Notes under the pieces: generated by a model | What the model saw: only the letters and a program-made list of their open reading frames with translations | Told to the model about the DNA's origin: nothing | Databases searched by the model: none | Shown: piece after piece, positions 51,947-60,225 of the stretch | Position numbering within the stretch: position 1 is the first letter of the stretch | Layout of the letters: every line of letters starts with the position of its first letter | Virus record (IMG/VR): IMGVR_UViG_3300017963_000018 | Coordinates: 26,026-90,025 of that record | DNA length: 64,000 nt | DNA from: a virus | Reading direction: 5' to 3' (one strand) | Translations under genes and position numbers: made by a program

Positions 51947-52509
51947 TGGTACGGGAATTTTCAATTGTCCGGGAGTTAAGTCGCCGAGAAGTCGAACGCC
52001 ACACAAAGCGCTTTGTGGGCATTACGATAGACGAACCCCGGTTTACTGATCAAAATGGCCTATCTGAATGGGTCTGCGATATCCGGATAGGGGTTACCGA
52101 GGGCTGGGCTGTAATTAAGGATTGCCTGATTGCACAGTGGGCCGTTGGTGCTATTACCGACGTAAATATCCCGGTTTTAGCGGAACGATCTGAAGCCGGC
52201 CGTGTTACAATCATCGCCCGCAGCGAACTACGCATATCGGACGAAATCCGGCTAAAGAACTATAATTACGAAGATTTAGATTTTGGCTTTATGCGTAACC
52301 TGAAGGTGTTGGATGACGATTCGGTCGTTGACGGTTTCGGGTATGAATTCGCCCCGGCGGGGTCGGGGGAATATACACCGCCACCGGCGCCGGCAGGGAG
52401 AACCCATACATTCCACGCTGATCTGGTTGAGTGGGGCGGCACTGATTTTGAATACGGGGAAACCCGATTCGGCAGGCGAAGTTATTACTGGACAGAAGAG
52501 GAAACATAG
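51946..52509 (+). CDS. Baseplate-associated protein
   Basis: This 188-residue protein starts at ATG 51946 after TTGGAGG, overlapping the previous stop. It has an N-terminal beta/alpha part (FSIVRELSRREVERHTKRFVGI), an all-beta core (WAVIKDCLIAQWAVGAITDVNIPVL) and a Pro-rich hinge (YTPPPAPAGR) before a short aromatic tail. It is probably a tail-tip component between the hub and the fibre-like protein. No family was recognised. Confidence 0.45.
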   Translation: MVREFSIVRELSRREVERHTKRFVGITIDEPRFTDQNGLSEWVCDIRIGVTEGWAVIKDCLIAQWAVGAITDVNIPVLAERSEAGRVTIIARSELRISDEIRLKNYNYEDLDFGFMRNLKVLDDDSVVDGFGYEFAPAGSGEYTPPPAPAGRTHTFHADLVEWGGTDFEYGETRFGRRSYYWTEEET

Positions 52510-52518
52510 GGGGCTGAT

Positions 52519-53460
52519 ATGAGTAGCTATACGGCGCCAACATTGACCACAACGATAGACAGTGAACTATACCAGACACAGATAGACCAAAATTTCACTG
52601 CCATTCAAACCGCACTGGTTGACATTCAGAATGAACTACCGCAAAACTCCGGGGCCTCCGCCTCTAACTATTCTTGGATAGAACGGGCAATTCGGGGAAA
52701 CGGCATCGGCGGAGTGGAATCTTTTGTACCAATTTTTGACACTGACTTCGAGAACGTTACGTTCAGCGCGGCCTCCGCGCAAGATTCCATGTCGTGGGCG
52801 GTGATATCGCAAAACTTTCACTATACTACCAGTAGTCCAGCTGTGAGCCTGACGCCGTTCGCCTCCGCTGGTGACGGTTCCTACCCTCTTCGGGCGGGCC
52901 TCAAGTCACTGGGCCCGCCCTCTCTTGAGGTATCGGTGGAAGCCGATGAGACAGACACTTTGCTTGACCTTGAAGTATGGAACTTCACCCTGCACCGTTC
53001 CGGCAGCACATACACTGTTACCGATTTACGTTTGGTCGCTGACGTTATCATGGACCGTGATTCATGGCTAAAGGCTTTCAGGCGAACGGAAGCAATGCCG
53101 ATTCAGCGCGTTGGCGCATTGCCTACGTCAACCGGACTTATCCACCCAGGGATCATTGCCCCCTTCAATCTGCAAATTCTCGGGGCCAAGTTATGGCTTG
53201 GCACTGCACCTACAGGTTCTACCGTTACAGTGGAGATTAATCGGTCGGGGAATTTGACCGACGGAAACATTTGCGCGGCGGCAGCAACATGGGCAACGTC
53301 AGCCACGGGGATACAGGATCTTGCAGCCCAGTCACCGGCGATTATTGTCGCGGAGAACGAATATATTCAGCCAAACCTCACCGCAGTTGATTCGGCAGGG
53401 GATGCCGGGGATTTAAGTATTGTCATCGAGTTCCGGCGGATATATCATGAGTTGCTATGA
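52519..53460 (+). CDS. Short tail fibre or tip protein
   Basis: This is a 313-residue protein. The N-terminal helix (LYQTQIDQNFTAIQTALVDIQNEL) is a trimerisation-type segment, and the rest is beta-rich with jelly-roll-like strands (LLDLEVWNFTLHR, ILGAKLWLGTAPTGSTVTVEI, GDLSIVIEFRRIY). This suits a short receptor-binding or tip fibre. Its stop overlaps the ATG of the fourth GT42-like gene, so a fibre and a putative glycan enzyme are co-translated. Confidence 0.5.
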   Translation: MSSYTAPTLTTTIDSELYQTQIDQNFTAIQTALVDIQNELPQNSGASASNYSWIERAIRGNGIGGVESFVPIFDTDFENVTFSAASAQDSMSWAVISQNFHYTTSSPAVSLTPFASAGDGSYPLRAGLKSLGPPSLEVSVEADETDTLLDLEVWNFTLHRSGSTYTVTDLRLVADVIMDRDSWLKAFRRTEAMPIQRVGALPTSTGLIHPGIIAPFNLQILGAKLWLGTAPTGSTVTVEINRSGNLTDGNICAAAATWATSATGIQDLAAQSPAIIVAENEYIQPNLTAVDSAGDAGDLSIVIEFRRIYHELL

Positions 53461-54224
53461 TAGCAACATGCTGTGTATTTGACCTGAAAGACCGGTACAA
53501 AAACAAACCGCTTGCTATTGTCGCACCGGGTCCAAGTTATGACAAAGTCCCCTTTGAAGCGATCTTCAACCTACCAACTATCTTCGCCCTAAATGCGTCA
53601 ATAGTCACAACCTACAGCCATAAGGATGTCTTCTGGGTGTCCAATGACCATGACCGGACATTCCAGAATAAAGGCATTCGGGAAGGTTTGTTGCCAAGGA
53701 TTGCGGGCTATTCTCCGTGGCGGACGATTACGTCACGCAAGTTCATTCCCGGGGTGACGGGGGACATTGACTGGCGCGACCACCATGGCCGTATGCAGCC
53801 TCCGATGAAGTGGCGCTTGCCGGCGCCGGATCGCAGCTGGATTGGCTGGTATGACCAAACACCCGGAAACAAAGGCTATATAAATAATGGGGAAACTGTA
53901 CTGGAGCTTGCCTTAGAGGTTGCGACCATTTGGGGCTTTAGCCCTATCTTTCTATTCGGTGTAGATTTGACACTGGTTAGACCAAACCGCAAAGAACCTA
54001 TGCCGTCGCCATGCCGTGCAATACACCGACCGGTTTACTATGCTAAGGAGTGGCACTGGAAGGGAACACCGCCACGGGTGTTGCGGGGGAAGATGAATCA
54101 GGCACGAACATCCATTAAGAACCGCCGTAATGGATGGCCACAAGAAATTTATTTGGTGAATTCTTTCTGGAAGGGTTCTCCGTTTAACGAAATTACACAC
54201 GAACAAATCCCCGAAATCTTGTGA
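53457..54224 (+). CDS. GT42/DUF115-like protein, putative sialyltransferase-like enzyme (paralog 4)
   Basis: This 255-residue protein has LAIVAPGPSYDKV (residues 19-31, GPS loop), TIFALNASIV, then VLELALEVATIWGFSPIFLFGVDL (near 148-171). This is the same skeleton as the copies at 1524, 6794 and 13253. It is separated from the glycan cassette by the whole tail module and lies behind a probable tip fibre gene. That suggests it modifies the fibre or tip. A Trp/Arg-rich segment (DWRDHHGRMQPPMKWR) sits in the middle. It overlaps neighbouring genes on both sides. Confidence 0.58.
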   Translation: MIATCCVFDLKDRYKNKPLAIVAPGPSYDKVPFEAIFNLPTIFALNASIVTTYSHKDVFWVSNDHDRTFQNKGIREGLLPRIAGYSPWRTITSRKFIPGVTGDIDWRDHHGRMQPPMKWRLPAPDRSWIGWYDQTPGNKGYINNGETVLELALEVATIWGFSPIFLFGVDLTLVRPNRKEPMPSPCRAIHRPVYYAKEWHWKGTPPRVLRGKMNQARTSIKNRRNGWPQEIYLVNSFWKGSPFNEITHEQIPEIL

Positions 54225-54523
54225 AAGAAAAAACAATAGAAAACAAAATTAAGGCATGGTTGAAGCAACAGCCCTGTCTTGATGTCTTCTTTTTCAAGGT
54301 GCACGGTAGCCCCTACCAACTACGTGGGCTACCAGATATAGTGGGCAACGTTCGACGTTTTGCCTTTTATATGGAAATAAAGCAACCGGGAAAAAAGCTG
54401 ACGCCATTACAGCTTGCGCGACGGATGGAAATCGAAAAAACTGGCGCCTATTACGCAGTAGTGCACTCCCTTGAAGAAGCAAAAGACTTCATCAAAAAAA
54501 TTCGAGAACATCCGAGATTTTAA
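54221..54523 (+). CDS. VRR-NUC family nuclease
   Basis: This 100-residue protein has the compact PD-(D/E)xK pattern of VRR-NUC domains. Glu7 lies in an N-terminal helix, GLPDIVG places the catalytic Asp39, FYMEIKQPGKK gives Glu52-x-Lys54, and TPLQ follows with Gln64. Phage VRR-NUC enzymes cut branched DNA such as Holliday or replication junctions. It starts with GTG in a GTGA overlap. The gene directly precedes the promoter of the helicase gene. Confidence 0.75.
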   Translation: MKEKTIENKIKAWLKQQPCLDVFFFKVHGSPYQLRGLPDIVGNVRRFAFYMEIKQPGKKLTPLQLARRMEIEKTGAYYAVVHSLEEAKDFIKKIREHPRF

Positions 54524-54525
54524 TC

Positions 54526-54554
54526 TTGACTCTATCTTGACCCCTTGCTAAAAT
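54526..54554 (+). promoter_or_regulatory. Near-consensus sigma70 promoter
   Basis: TTGACT (54526-54531), an optimal 17-base spacer and TAAAAT (54549-54554) lie upstream of the helicase gene, between the tail and replication genes. This is the best sigma70-type promoter I see in the window and probably drives the early/replication operon. Confidence 0.65.
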
Positions 54555-54555
54555 C

Positions 54556-54586
54556 CCGCCTATCTAACCGACTGATTGAGAGGCGG
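54556..54586 (+). promoter_or_regulatory. Leader hairpin overlapping the helicase ribosome site
   Basis: CCGCCT (54556-54561) pairs with AGGCGG (54581-54586), whose AGG is the only Shine-Dalgarno-like element before ATG 54592. Translation of the first gene could be damped by this stem. The motif GAGGCGG also occurs in the leader at 15964. Confidence 0.4.
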
Positions 54587-54591
54587 AACTA

Positions 54592-56346
54592 ATGGTTTCA
54601 GTTACCTGGTATCGTGGGAGGCTTGCCGTTTCTTTTCCCTATAGCGAAGAAGCGGTTATCCAAGTCAAAACGATCAACGGATACGCATGGAACGCTAAGA
54701 AAAAGTTCTGGACCTTTCCCGCAACATACCGAAGTGCACGCAAGATCATAGAAGTCTTTACAAGTCTAAGATACCCTTCTTTAGAATTACCCGATAAGCG
54801 AATAAGGTATCTCTTCGTCGGTGAACCATCGGTGAAGTTTCAAGTACAGGATATTCCTCTTTACAAATCCCCGCCGCCATGGGAACACCAGAAAAAGGCG
54901 TTCTGGTTTGCGGTTGAAAAATTCGGCGGGCTGGCAAGTGACCGGGTTGGCGGCGGGGCCCTTTTAGCGTTAGGAATGGGTGCGGGTAAAAGTCGTATAA
55001 CTATAGACCTGATATCGAATTACCAATTTAAGCGCACTCTGATTATATGCCCGGCGAAGGTTGTCGCAGTGTGGCCCTACCAGATAGAAAAGCATGCAGC
55101 TATACCGTTCCAAGTTGTACCACTATATCCCAAACGGGAGACAACAGCGAAACGCGCAAAGAAACTGCTGGGCGCCGCCAAAAGACAACTGCCTAATACA
55201 CCTTTAGTTGTTATCACCAACTACGAAGGCACGCGCAGGCATCACCTTAAGAATGCAATCAAAGCGATAGAGTGGGATGCTTTGATTTTAGATGAGTGCC
55301 ACCGGATAAAAGCCCCTCGTGGTACAGACTCCGAGTTCTTCTGGAAGCTGGGGCAAACCATTCCCCACCGGTTAGGCCTTACCGGTACCCCTATGCCAAA
55401 CGACCCCTCCGACATATTCGCACAGGGAAGATTTCTCGACGCGTCTTTGTGGGGTTCTGCGTTCTCGCGTTTTCGCAACAGGTACTGCATTATGGGAGGC
55501 TTTGTCGACAAGCAAATCGTTGGCTGGCGAAGCGAAAAAGATCTTTCGCGCGAAATGTCGGAGTTCGCTTTACAGATACGGACCGAGGATGTTTTAGACC
55601 TACCGGATGCACAGTACATTTATCACCCCGTCATACTAGACAGGGCGACACAGTCTCAATACGATTCAATGGAAAGAGATTTTGTTGTCTGGGTAAAAAA
55701 TGACGAGGGGATTACTGCGGCCAACGGTATGGTCAAGGTCCACAAGCTGCAGGAGATCACCGGTGGGTTTATTAGGAACCCTGACACAAAAGAAGTCACG
55801 CGCCTAGGTCACGAAAAGGAAGAAGCACTGCGTGAACGTTTGGCAGACTTGCCGGCTGACGAACCGGTTGTAGTGTTTACGGTTTTTGAGCCAGACATGA
55901 CCGCCGCTAAAAGGGCGGCTATTTCGTGTTGGGGGAATACCGCAGCGAAAACCACAGGGCGCGAGGTGTTTGAATTAAGTGGGAAGAAAGACGAGCTGGC
56001 GAAGTGGCAAAACGCTAAAGGTGGCGAAGTGCTTGTCGCACAGATCGATTCGGGTAAAGAAGGTGTCGATATGACACGCGCAAAATATGCAATCTACTAC
56101 TCGCTAAACACCGTCCCCGGCACCTATGACCAAAGCCAAAGGCGGTTATTGCGCCCGGGACAAACACGCGACACGGTTGTGTATATACACCTTGTGGCAC
56201 AAGGAACAATTGACAAGAAGATATATCGGGCGCTGGAACGAAAAGAAAACGTGATAGAAACCATTTTGAAAGAGGTCAGAGAGAATGCCGAAAACGGTGA
56301 GAAGGAATTCCAAGACGGAGCATTGGCTGACAAACAATCCGATTAG
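54592..56346 (+). CDS. SNF2-family DNA helicase/ATPase with a HARP-like N-terminus
   Basis: This is a 584-residue protein. Residues 1-60 (VIQVKTINGYAWNAKKKFWTFP...) resemble the HARP/short annealing domain of SMARCAL1-type proteins. Residues 95-270 form helicase domain 1: Walker A GMGAGKS (128-134), DECH box (234-237), motif III LTGTPMPN (263-270). Residues 400-560 form domain 2, with a VFTVFEPD strand, GKEGVDMTRA and QSQRRLLRPGQ, the arginine-finger region. Such phage proteins probably remodel DNA or protein-DNA complexes in replication or recombination. Confidence 0.8.
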   Translation: MVSVTWYRGRLAVSFPYSEEAVIQVKTINGYAWNAKKKFWTFPATYRSARKIIEVFTSLRYPSLELPDKRIRYLFVGEPSVKFQVQDIPLYKSPPPWEHQKKAFWFAVEKFGGLASDRVGGGALLALGMGAGKSRITIDLISNYQFKRTLIICPAKVVAVWPYQIEKHAAIPFQVVPLYPKRETTAKRAKKLLGAAKRQLPNTPLVVITNYEGTRRHHLKNAIKAIEWDALILDECHRIKAPRGTDSEFFWKLGQTIPHRLGLTGTPMPNDPSDIFAQGRFLDASLWGSAFSRFRNRYCIMGGFVDKQIVGWRSEKDLSREMSEFALQIRTEDVLDLPDAQYIYHPVILDRATQSQYDSMERDFVVWVKNDEGITAANGMVKVHKLQEITGGFIRNPDTKEVTRLGHEKEEALRERLADLPADEPVVVFTVFEPDMTAAKRAAISCWGNTAAKTTGREVFELSGKKDELAKWQNAKGGEVLVAQIDSGKEGVDMTRAKYAIYYSLNTVPGTYDQSQRRLLRPGQTRDTVVYIHLVAQGTIDKKIYRALERKENVIETILKEVRENAENGEKEFQDGALADKQSD

Positions 56347-56566
56347 GTTGTATCGACTGAATCGGCTTGTCCTTACACAGATAGAATTATCTTGGAAATT
56401 AGGTGTAAGTGTTGCAAGTATCTACAATTGGGAACGTGGGTATAAGAAGCCTCTAATTAGAAACGTCCGCGAGCTTGCCAAGATATTCAAGATCAGGGTA
56501 TCGGACTTAGAGCAAGAAATAGCGTCATGGTTCGCCGAAAAGCCCAAGGGGTGGGAACGTCCGTAA
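56285..56566 (+). CDS. XRE-type helix-turn-helix regulator
   Basis: This is a 93-residue protein. Residues 29-75 are a Cro/CI-like HTH: LTQIELSWKLGVSVASIYNWERGYKKP has the Q-x-E-L-A-x-x-(L/V)-G-V-S-x-x-x-(I)-x-x-W-E pattern. The rest is charged and short, so it is a DNA-binding domain without a large sensor. The start overlaps the helicase gene by 62 bases, and GAGG precedes the ATG. It may repress its own operon or the switch to late genes. The palindromes at 16083 and 60212 are candidate sites. Confidence 0.7.
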   Translation: MPKTVRRNSKTEHWLTNNPIRLYRLNRLVLTQIELSWKLGVSVASIYNWERGYKKPLIRNVRELAKIFKIRVSDLEQEIASWFAEKPKGWERP

Positions 56567-56582
56567 CAGAAAGGAATCGCCT

Positions 56583-57044
56583 ATGAGTTTACGTATGCAT
56601 TTAGTCAACCGGCTGGTAGTGTTGGCGCAGGAAAAGAAAAAGTTAGAAGAAAAACTGAAGGAGGTAAAGAAGCAGATCGAGAAACTACACGAACCCATTA
56701 TTCAAGACATGCAAGACAATGGCCTGAAGAATATCGCACTTGCCAACGGAGCAACCCTGGTTCAACGCCGCGATGTCTTCTGCTCAAAGCGTGCAGGCGT
56801 GCCCATGCCGCTATTGTGTCAGGTGTTGAAGAATCACAAGTTTGAAGACTACGTCGCGGAGACATATTCAACAGCCGGGCTTAAGGAATGGATCCGCGAA
56901 CAGGAAGCGGAGTTTGGAATCCCGGACAACGGGCCGGCAACTTTTCTGCCGGACGAGGTTCGCGAGTTGGTAAAGGTGTCCACAAGGACACAGGTTGTTG
57001 TAATGAATGCTGGTAGCGCAACGGTAACGAAAACAGGAGAATAA
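56583..57044 (+). CDS. Hypothetical protein with an N-terminal coiled coil
   Basis: This is a 153-residue protein. Residues 12-45 are Glu/Lys-rich coiled coil. A compact region follows (GLKNIALANGATLVQRRDVFCSKRAG) with a helical end (GLKEWIREQEAEFGIP). Similar small proteins occur next to phage ssDNA-binding and primase genes, but I do not recognise a specific family. It is separated by one base from the Cys-containing protein downstream, so the two are probably made together. Confidence 0.5.
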   Translation: MSLRMHLVNRLVVLAQEKKKLEEKLKEVKKQIEKLHEPIIQDMQDNGLKNIALANGATLVQRRDVFCSKRAGVPMPLLCQVLKNHKFEDYVAETYSTAGLKEWIREQEAEFGIPDNGPATFLPDEVRELVKVSTRTQVVVMNAGSATVTKTGE

Positions 57045-57045
57045 C

Positions 57046-57864
57046 ATGGCAAAAGCAAATGAAGTCAAAACGGAAGAAATCACGAAGGTAGAATTAACCC
57101 CCCAGAAGAATGAAGGAAAGCCTGGGTTACCCATGAAGGTCGAGGATTCACCAATCATGTTGGTGCAGGCAGATCCTGAAGAAATGCTGGATGTGCTTCG
57201 CTTAACCTATGGCGATACAAAACCCGGGATTCAGGAACTTGGACAAATCCGCGTCCCTACAGGTGGCAGTAAGTTCTGGGAAATGGATGGCGAAGACCCT
57301 ACCGAAGACCTTGTCGGCATTGTTATCGATCGTCGGCCTGTACGTGCGTGGTGGCCAACGGCTGACCCGACAGGCAAACCGCCGTCTTGTGCAAGCAACG
57401 ACAGCGAGAAAGGGTACGGCGTACGCTGGGAAGACGACGAAGAAAAACCCCACGACTGTTTCACGTGCCCATACGCCCAATTCAAGTCTGCTGAGAAGGG
57501 TGAGGGGCAAGCATGTAAGCAAATGCTGGCGGTGTTCTTTTTGCCGTTAGAGTATTCCTTGCCAAAGGTTCTTCTTCTTCCGCCCACTAGCATAAAGGTC
57601 GCCAATGACCGACTGTCAGGGATTACTGCAAAGTTCAATACCAGCGTTAAGCCACCCAGGGCCCGCATGTTCTATGACGTGCTGGTTGCCTGGCGTGTCG
57701 TGCCGGATAAAAACGCAGCTGGGCAACCCTATGGTCGGGCTGTCCCTAATATCGTACGTGACCTTGCCCCCGTTGAGGCTGAACGCGTAAGGCCCTACGC
57801 CAAAGCCTTCCGGGCAATGATTGAGAAGAAAGTAGAGAAGAACGGAGAAGAAGCCAGCGCGTAA
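57046..57864 (+). CDS. Probable ssDNA-binding-type replication protein with a Cys cluster
   Basis: This is a 272-residue protein. Cys115, Cys138, Cys141 and Cys157 (PPSCASND, HDCFTCPYAQF, GQACKQ) form a zinc-finger-like set in the middle. Surrounding segments are beta-rich (VFFLPLEYSLPKVLLLPP, RMFYDVLVAWRVVP), as in OB-fold proteins. The N-terminus is Lys/Glu-rich. It sits between the helicase and primase genes. A single-strand DNA or RNA binding role is inferred from context and Cys pattern only. Confidence 0.45.
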   Translation: MAKANEVKTEEITKVELTPQKNEGKPGLPMKVEDSPIMLVQADPEEMLDVLRLTYGDTKPGIQELGQIRVPTGGSKFWEMDGEDPTEDLVGIVIDRRPVRAWWPTADPTGKPPSCASNDSEKGYGVRWEDDEEKPHDCFTCPYAQFKSAEKGEGQACKQMLAVFFLPLEYSLPKVLLLPPTSIKVANDRLSGITAKFNTSVKPPRARMFYDVLVAWRVVPDKNAAGQPYGRAVPNIVRDLAPVEAERVRPYAKAFRAMIEKKVEKNGEEASA

Positions 57865-57885
57865 CAGGTAAAGCCGGTGAGGAGG

Positions 57886-57907
57886 CCTGGGGGCTTCGGC
57901 CCCCAGG
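57886..57907 (+). promoter_or_regulatory. 9-bp GC-rich hairpin with TTCG tetraloop
   Basis: CCTGGGGGC and GCCCCCAGG pair perfectly around a TTCG loop between two replication genes. No T-run follows, so it is not a standard terminator. The very stable stem could protect the mRNA 3' end of the upstream gene or cause pausing. Confidence 0.6.
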
Positions 57908-57931
57908 AAATCTAAGAAGGTGAATAGGAAA

Positions 57932-60037
57932 ATGTTGAAAGAAGCGCTGGTCTATTTAAGCGGCGGCCTTTCCGTAATCCCAATAGGACCGGAAAAACGC
58001 CCAGCGATCCCACAGTGGGGACAGTATCAGACACGGGTTCCCACAGCAGAGGAGGCGGGTCAGTGGTGGGGTCGCGATCACCCAACGGCCGGTTTCGGGG
58101 CCATACTTGGCCCCGTCTCCGGCAACATTTACGCGTTAGACTTTGAAGATAGAAAGATCTTCGGGGAATTTCTCCAAATGGCACAACATAACGAAGCCTT
58201 AGAACCACTACTTGACGCGCCCTGCGTCGATACGCCACGGGGAAATCACCTTTACTTCAAGTTCACCGAAGAAGTGCTACAACGAACGATTATCGCCAAG
58301 CAACCAAATCCCGACTATGACCCCAATAGCCCCCCGGACGAAAAAGGGGTGAAGGCGGCGCCGTTTAAGACAATGATCGAGTTCCGGGGCGACGGGGGAT
58401 ACAACCTACTTCCCGGGTCTCCGGGGCATTGCCACCCGTCAGGGAAACAATACTTTCATACCTCCGGCGGGGATATCTGGGAGGCGCCGGAAATCGACCG
58501 AAAGACGCTGGACGAATTGCTTGACGTTTGTAAATACTTCAACACGTACAGCGAACCGGAAAAGATCCAGGGTGTCCCCAAGACAATATCCGAAGCCGAT
58601 CAACGGCCGGGAACGGACTATTGTCGACGGGGGGACTGGTCCGAGTGGACAAGATTATTGAAATTGGCGGGTGCGGAACAAATCCACGCGTCACCCAAGA
58701 AAGAAATATGGCGGCGCCCCGGGAAAGACACCGGCGCCGGGTCCGCAACGCTGGGGTTTTGCGAAGGGGAGCTTGGCGCCTATCTATATGTGTTTACTAC
58801 CAACTGGCATCCTTTCAAGTCCGATTGCTGCTATAGCCTGTTTGCCCTACGGGTTTTGGTGGAATTTAACGGGGACTGGAAAGCAGCGGCTATCAAATGC
58901 GGGGCTGAGGGCTTCGGAGAACCGCCGGACGACGAAATCAAGACTATAGTCGAGGCGGAGGTCAAGGAGATTACAGGCGACGTTAGGGCGGACCCTACGG
59001 CAAAGCTGATCGATCCCGAGTGGGTGAAGGACAAGTTGAATGGATACCCCGGGCTCAAACGGATATGGAAAATGCGCCGGGAAAGGGACTTCGCCGGCGA
59101 TCACAACCTTTATTTAAACTCGCTTTTGATCTGGTGCGTAAAGAACCTGGTCGAGGCGGAAGAAGTCAATGACCCCGCTTTTCGCATAAAAATGGGGTGT
59201 CGTATGGCCTATGAGTTCCTGCGGGAAATGAATGGGCCGGTTGAAAAGGCCCTGGACGTTGAATATATGGCCAGGAAGGTAACTTCTGCATACCGTTTGC
59301 GGGACAAGGAGGAAAAAGTAGTGATTCAGAAGATCCAAGATACCGAATCCGGGGACACGAAGGAGAAAAAGAAAGCCTGGCTCCGGAAGATCCTAAAGCT
59401 AGACTTCCAGGACTTCATTGTCAGCCAAGAACTTGGGTTTCACTGGTTTGTCATGCCTGACGGGAAACGGGTGGCCATTGGGAAAACCGAGATATGCAAG
59501 GTCGCCAGCAAGTTCGAAATAGCGCTGGCTGGCCATAATCTACAAAAATACGGCTTCCCGGGAAGCCTGGACTCGTCGGTAAAGAAGGGGCCAAACTGGG
59601 ACAATGTATGGTGTCAACTGTACGCAATCCGGATACCGGCACAGGACGATGACCCGGCCCGGGAAGTGGTGGATTGGATAGAGCGCTATATCGTCCGCTA
59701 TCGGCTAGTCTCCGACGATGATGAGGGTGGGTGGCAGTCAGGTATAGGGTCACGTTGCGTTTTGCGTTACAACGGCGGTGTGTGGATCAGGTTGTCATTA
59801 CTGAAAGAACACCTCCGGGTTAACCAGGGAATAGTTATATCGGACCGGGAGCTTGCGGCTAAGTTGCTTCAGCTGGATAGCGCTGTTTTTAAGAAGACAT
59901 TGAGCGGCCGGGACAAGAAGGGCGGGCGATTTCAGCAGCGATACTGGTGTATCCCGGAGCATCACTTTGCGTTGACACGGAGTGGCGAAATCTCCGACGG
60001 GGAGTTTGAACGGATGGAGGCGGAGGCGAACCAGTGA
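57932..60037 (+). CDS. Bifunctional primase-polymerase (PrimPol-type) protein
   Basis: This is a 701-residue protein from ATG 57932; an in-frame GTG at 57920 would add four residues. The N-terminal 200 residues are a PrimPol domain: SVIPIGPEKRPAIPQW, then YALDFED (metal-binding acidic residues), PRGNHLYFK and MIEFRGDGGYNLLPGS. These fit the Prim-Pol/AEP fold that makes primers and extends them. The rest is charged and helical, with no Walker A, so a DnaB-type helicase domain is absent. Its function in DNA initiation fits the iteron-like array directly downstream. Confidence 0.75.
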   Translation: MLKEALVYLSGGLSVIPIGPEKRPAIPQWGQYQTRVPTAEEAGQWWGRDHPTAGFGAILGPVSGNIYALDFEDRKIFGEFLQMAQHNEALEPLLDAPCVDTPRGNHLYFKFTEEVLQRTIIAKQPNPDYDPNSPPDEKGVKAAPFKTMIEFRGDGGYNLLPGSPGHCHPSGKQYFHTSGGDIWEAPEIDRKTLDELLDVCKYFNTYSEPEKIQGVPKTISEADQRPGTDYCRRGDWSEWTRLLKLAGAEQIHASPKKEIWRRPGKDTGAGSATLGFCEGELGAYLYVFTTNWHPFKSDCCYSLFALRVLVEFNGDWKAAAIKCGAEGFGEPPDDEIKTIVEAEVKEITGDVRADPTAKLIDPEWVKDKLNGYPGLKRIWKMRRERDFAGDHNLYLNSLLIWCVKNLVEAEEVNDPAFRIKMGCRMAYEFLREMNGPVEKALDVEYMARKVTSAYRLRDKEEKVVIQKIQDTESGDTKEKKKAWLRKILKLDFQDFIVSQELGFHWFVMPDGKRVAIGKTEICKVASKFEIALAGHNLQKYGFPGSLDSSVKKGPNWDNVWCQLYAIRIPAQDDDPAREVVDWIERYIVRYRLVSDDDEGGWQSGIGSRCVLRYNGGVWIRLSLLKEHLRVNQGIVISDRELAAKLLQLDSAVFKKTLSGRDKKGGRFQQRYWCIPEHHFALTRSGEISDGEFERMEAEANQ

Positions 60038-60045
60038 CATTTCAT

Positions 60046-60060
60046 CCCTTATATATAGGG
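60046..60060 (+). other. AT-rich segment with short inverted repeat
   Basis: CCCT (60046-60049) and AGGG (60057-60060) flank a TATATA core, followed by the T-rich and A-rich stretch 60,061-60,100. It opens the 233-base gene-free gap behind the primase gene. AT-rich duplex of this kind melts easily, which would suit an origin next to the repeats below. Confidence 0.35.
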
Positions 60061-60101
60061 AATTTTCAAAACGTTTTTTTTAAAAAAGTTCAAAAGTTGA
60101 G

Positions 60102-60201
60102 GCGTCACGCTGTCACAGATTTCATAAGTCTATACAAACCACTACCTTTACGACAAAATTTAGGTGTCACTGTGGTGTCACACAGGTGTAACCGGTGTCA
60201 C
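60102..60201 (+). repeat. Iteron-like GGTGTCAC array, candidate replication origin
   Basis: GGTGTCAC recurs at 60163, 60174 and 60194, with GGTGTAAC at 60185 between them (start-to-start 11, 11 and 9 bases, about one helical turn). Further matches are GGCGTCAC at 60102 and CTGTCAC at 60111. Direct repeats at helical spacing beside an AT-rich stretch and between primase and helicase genes resemble origin iterons. An operator array for a repressor is the alternative. Confidence 0.6.
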
Positions 60202-60211
60202 AGAATCCGCT

Positions 60212-60225
60212 GTTTATGAATAAAC
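60212..60225. promoter_or_regulatory. Short dyad GTTTAT-GA-ATAAAC
   Basis: Six-base inverted arms around a two-base centre lie between the iteron-like array and the helicase gene. It is the size of a small regulator operator, for example for an XRE protein. Confidence 0.35.
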
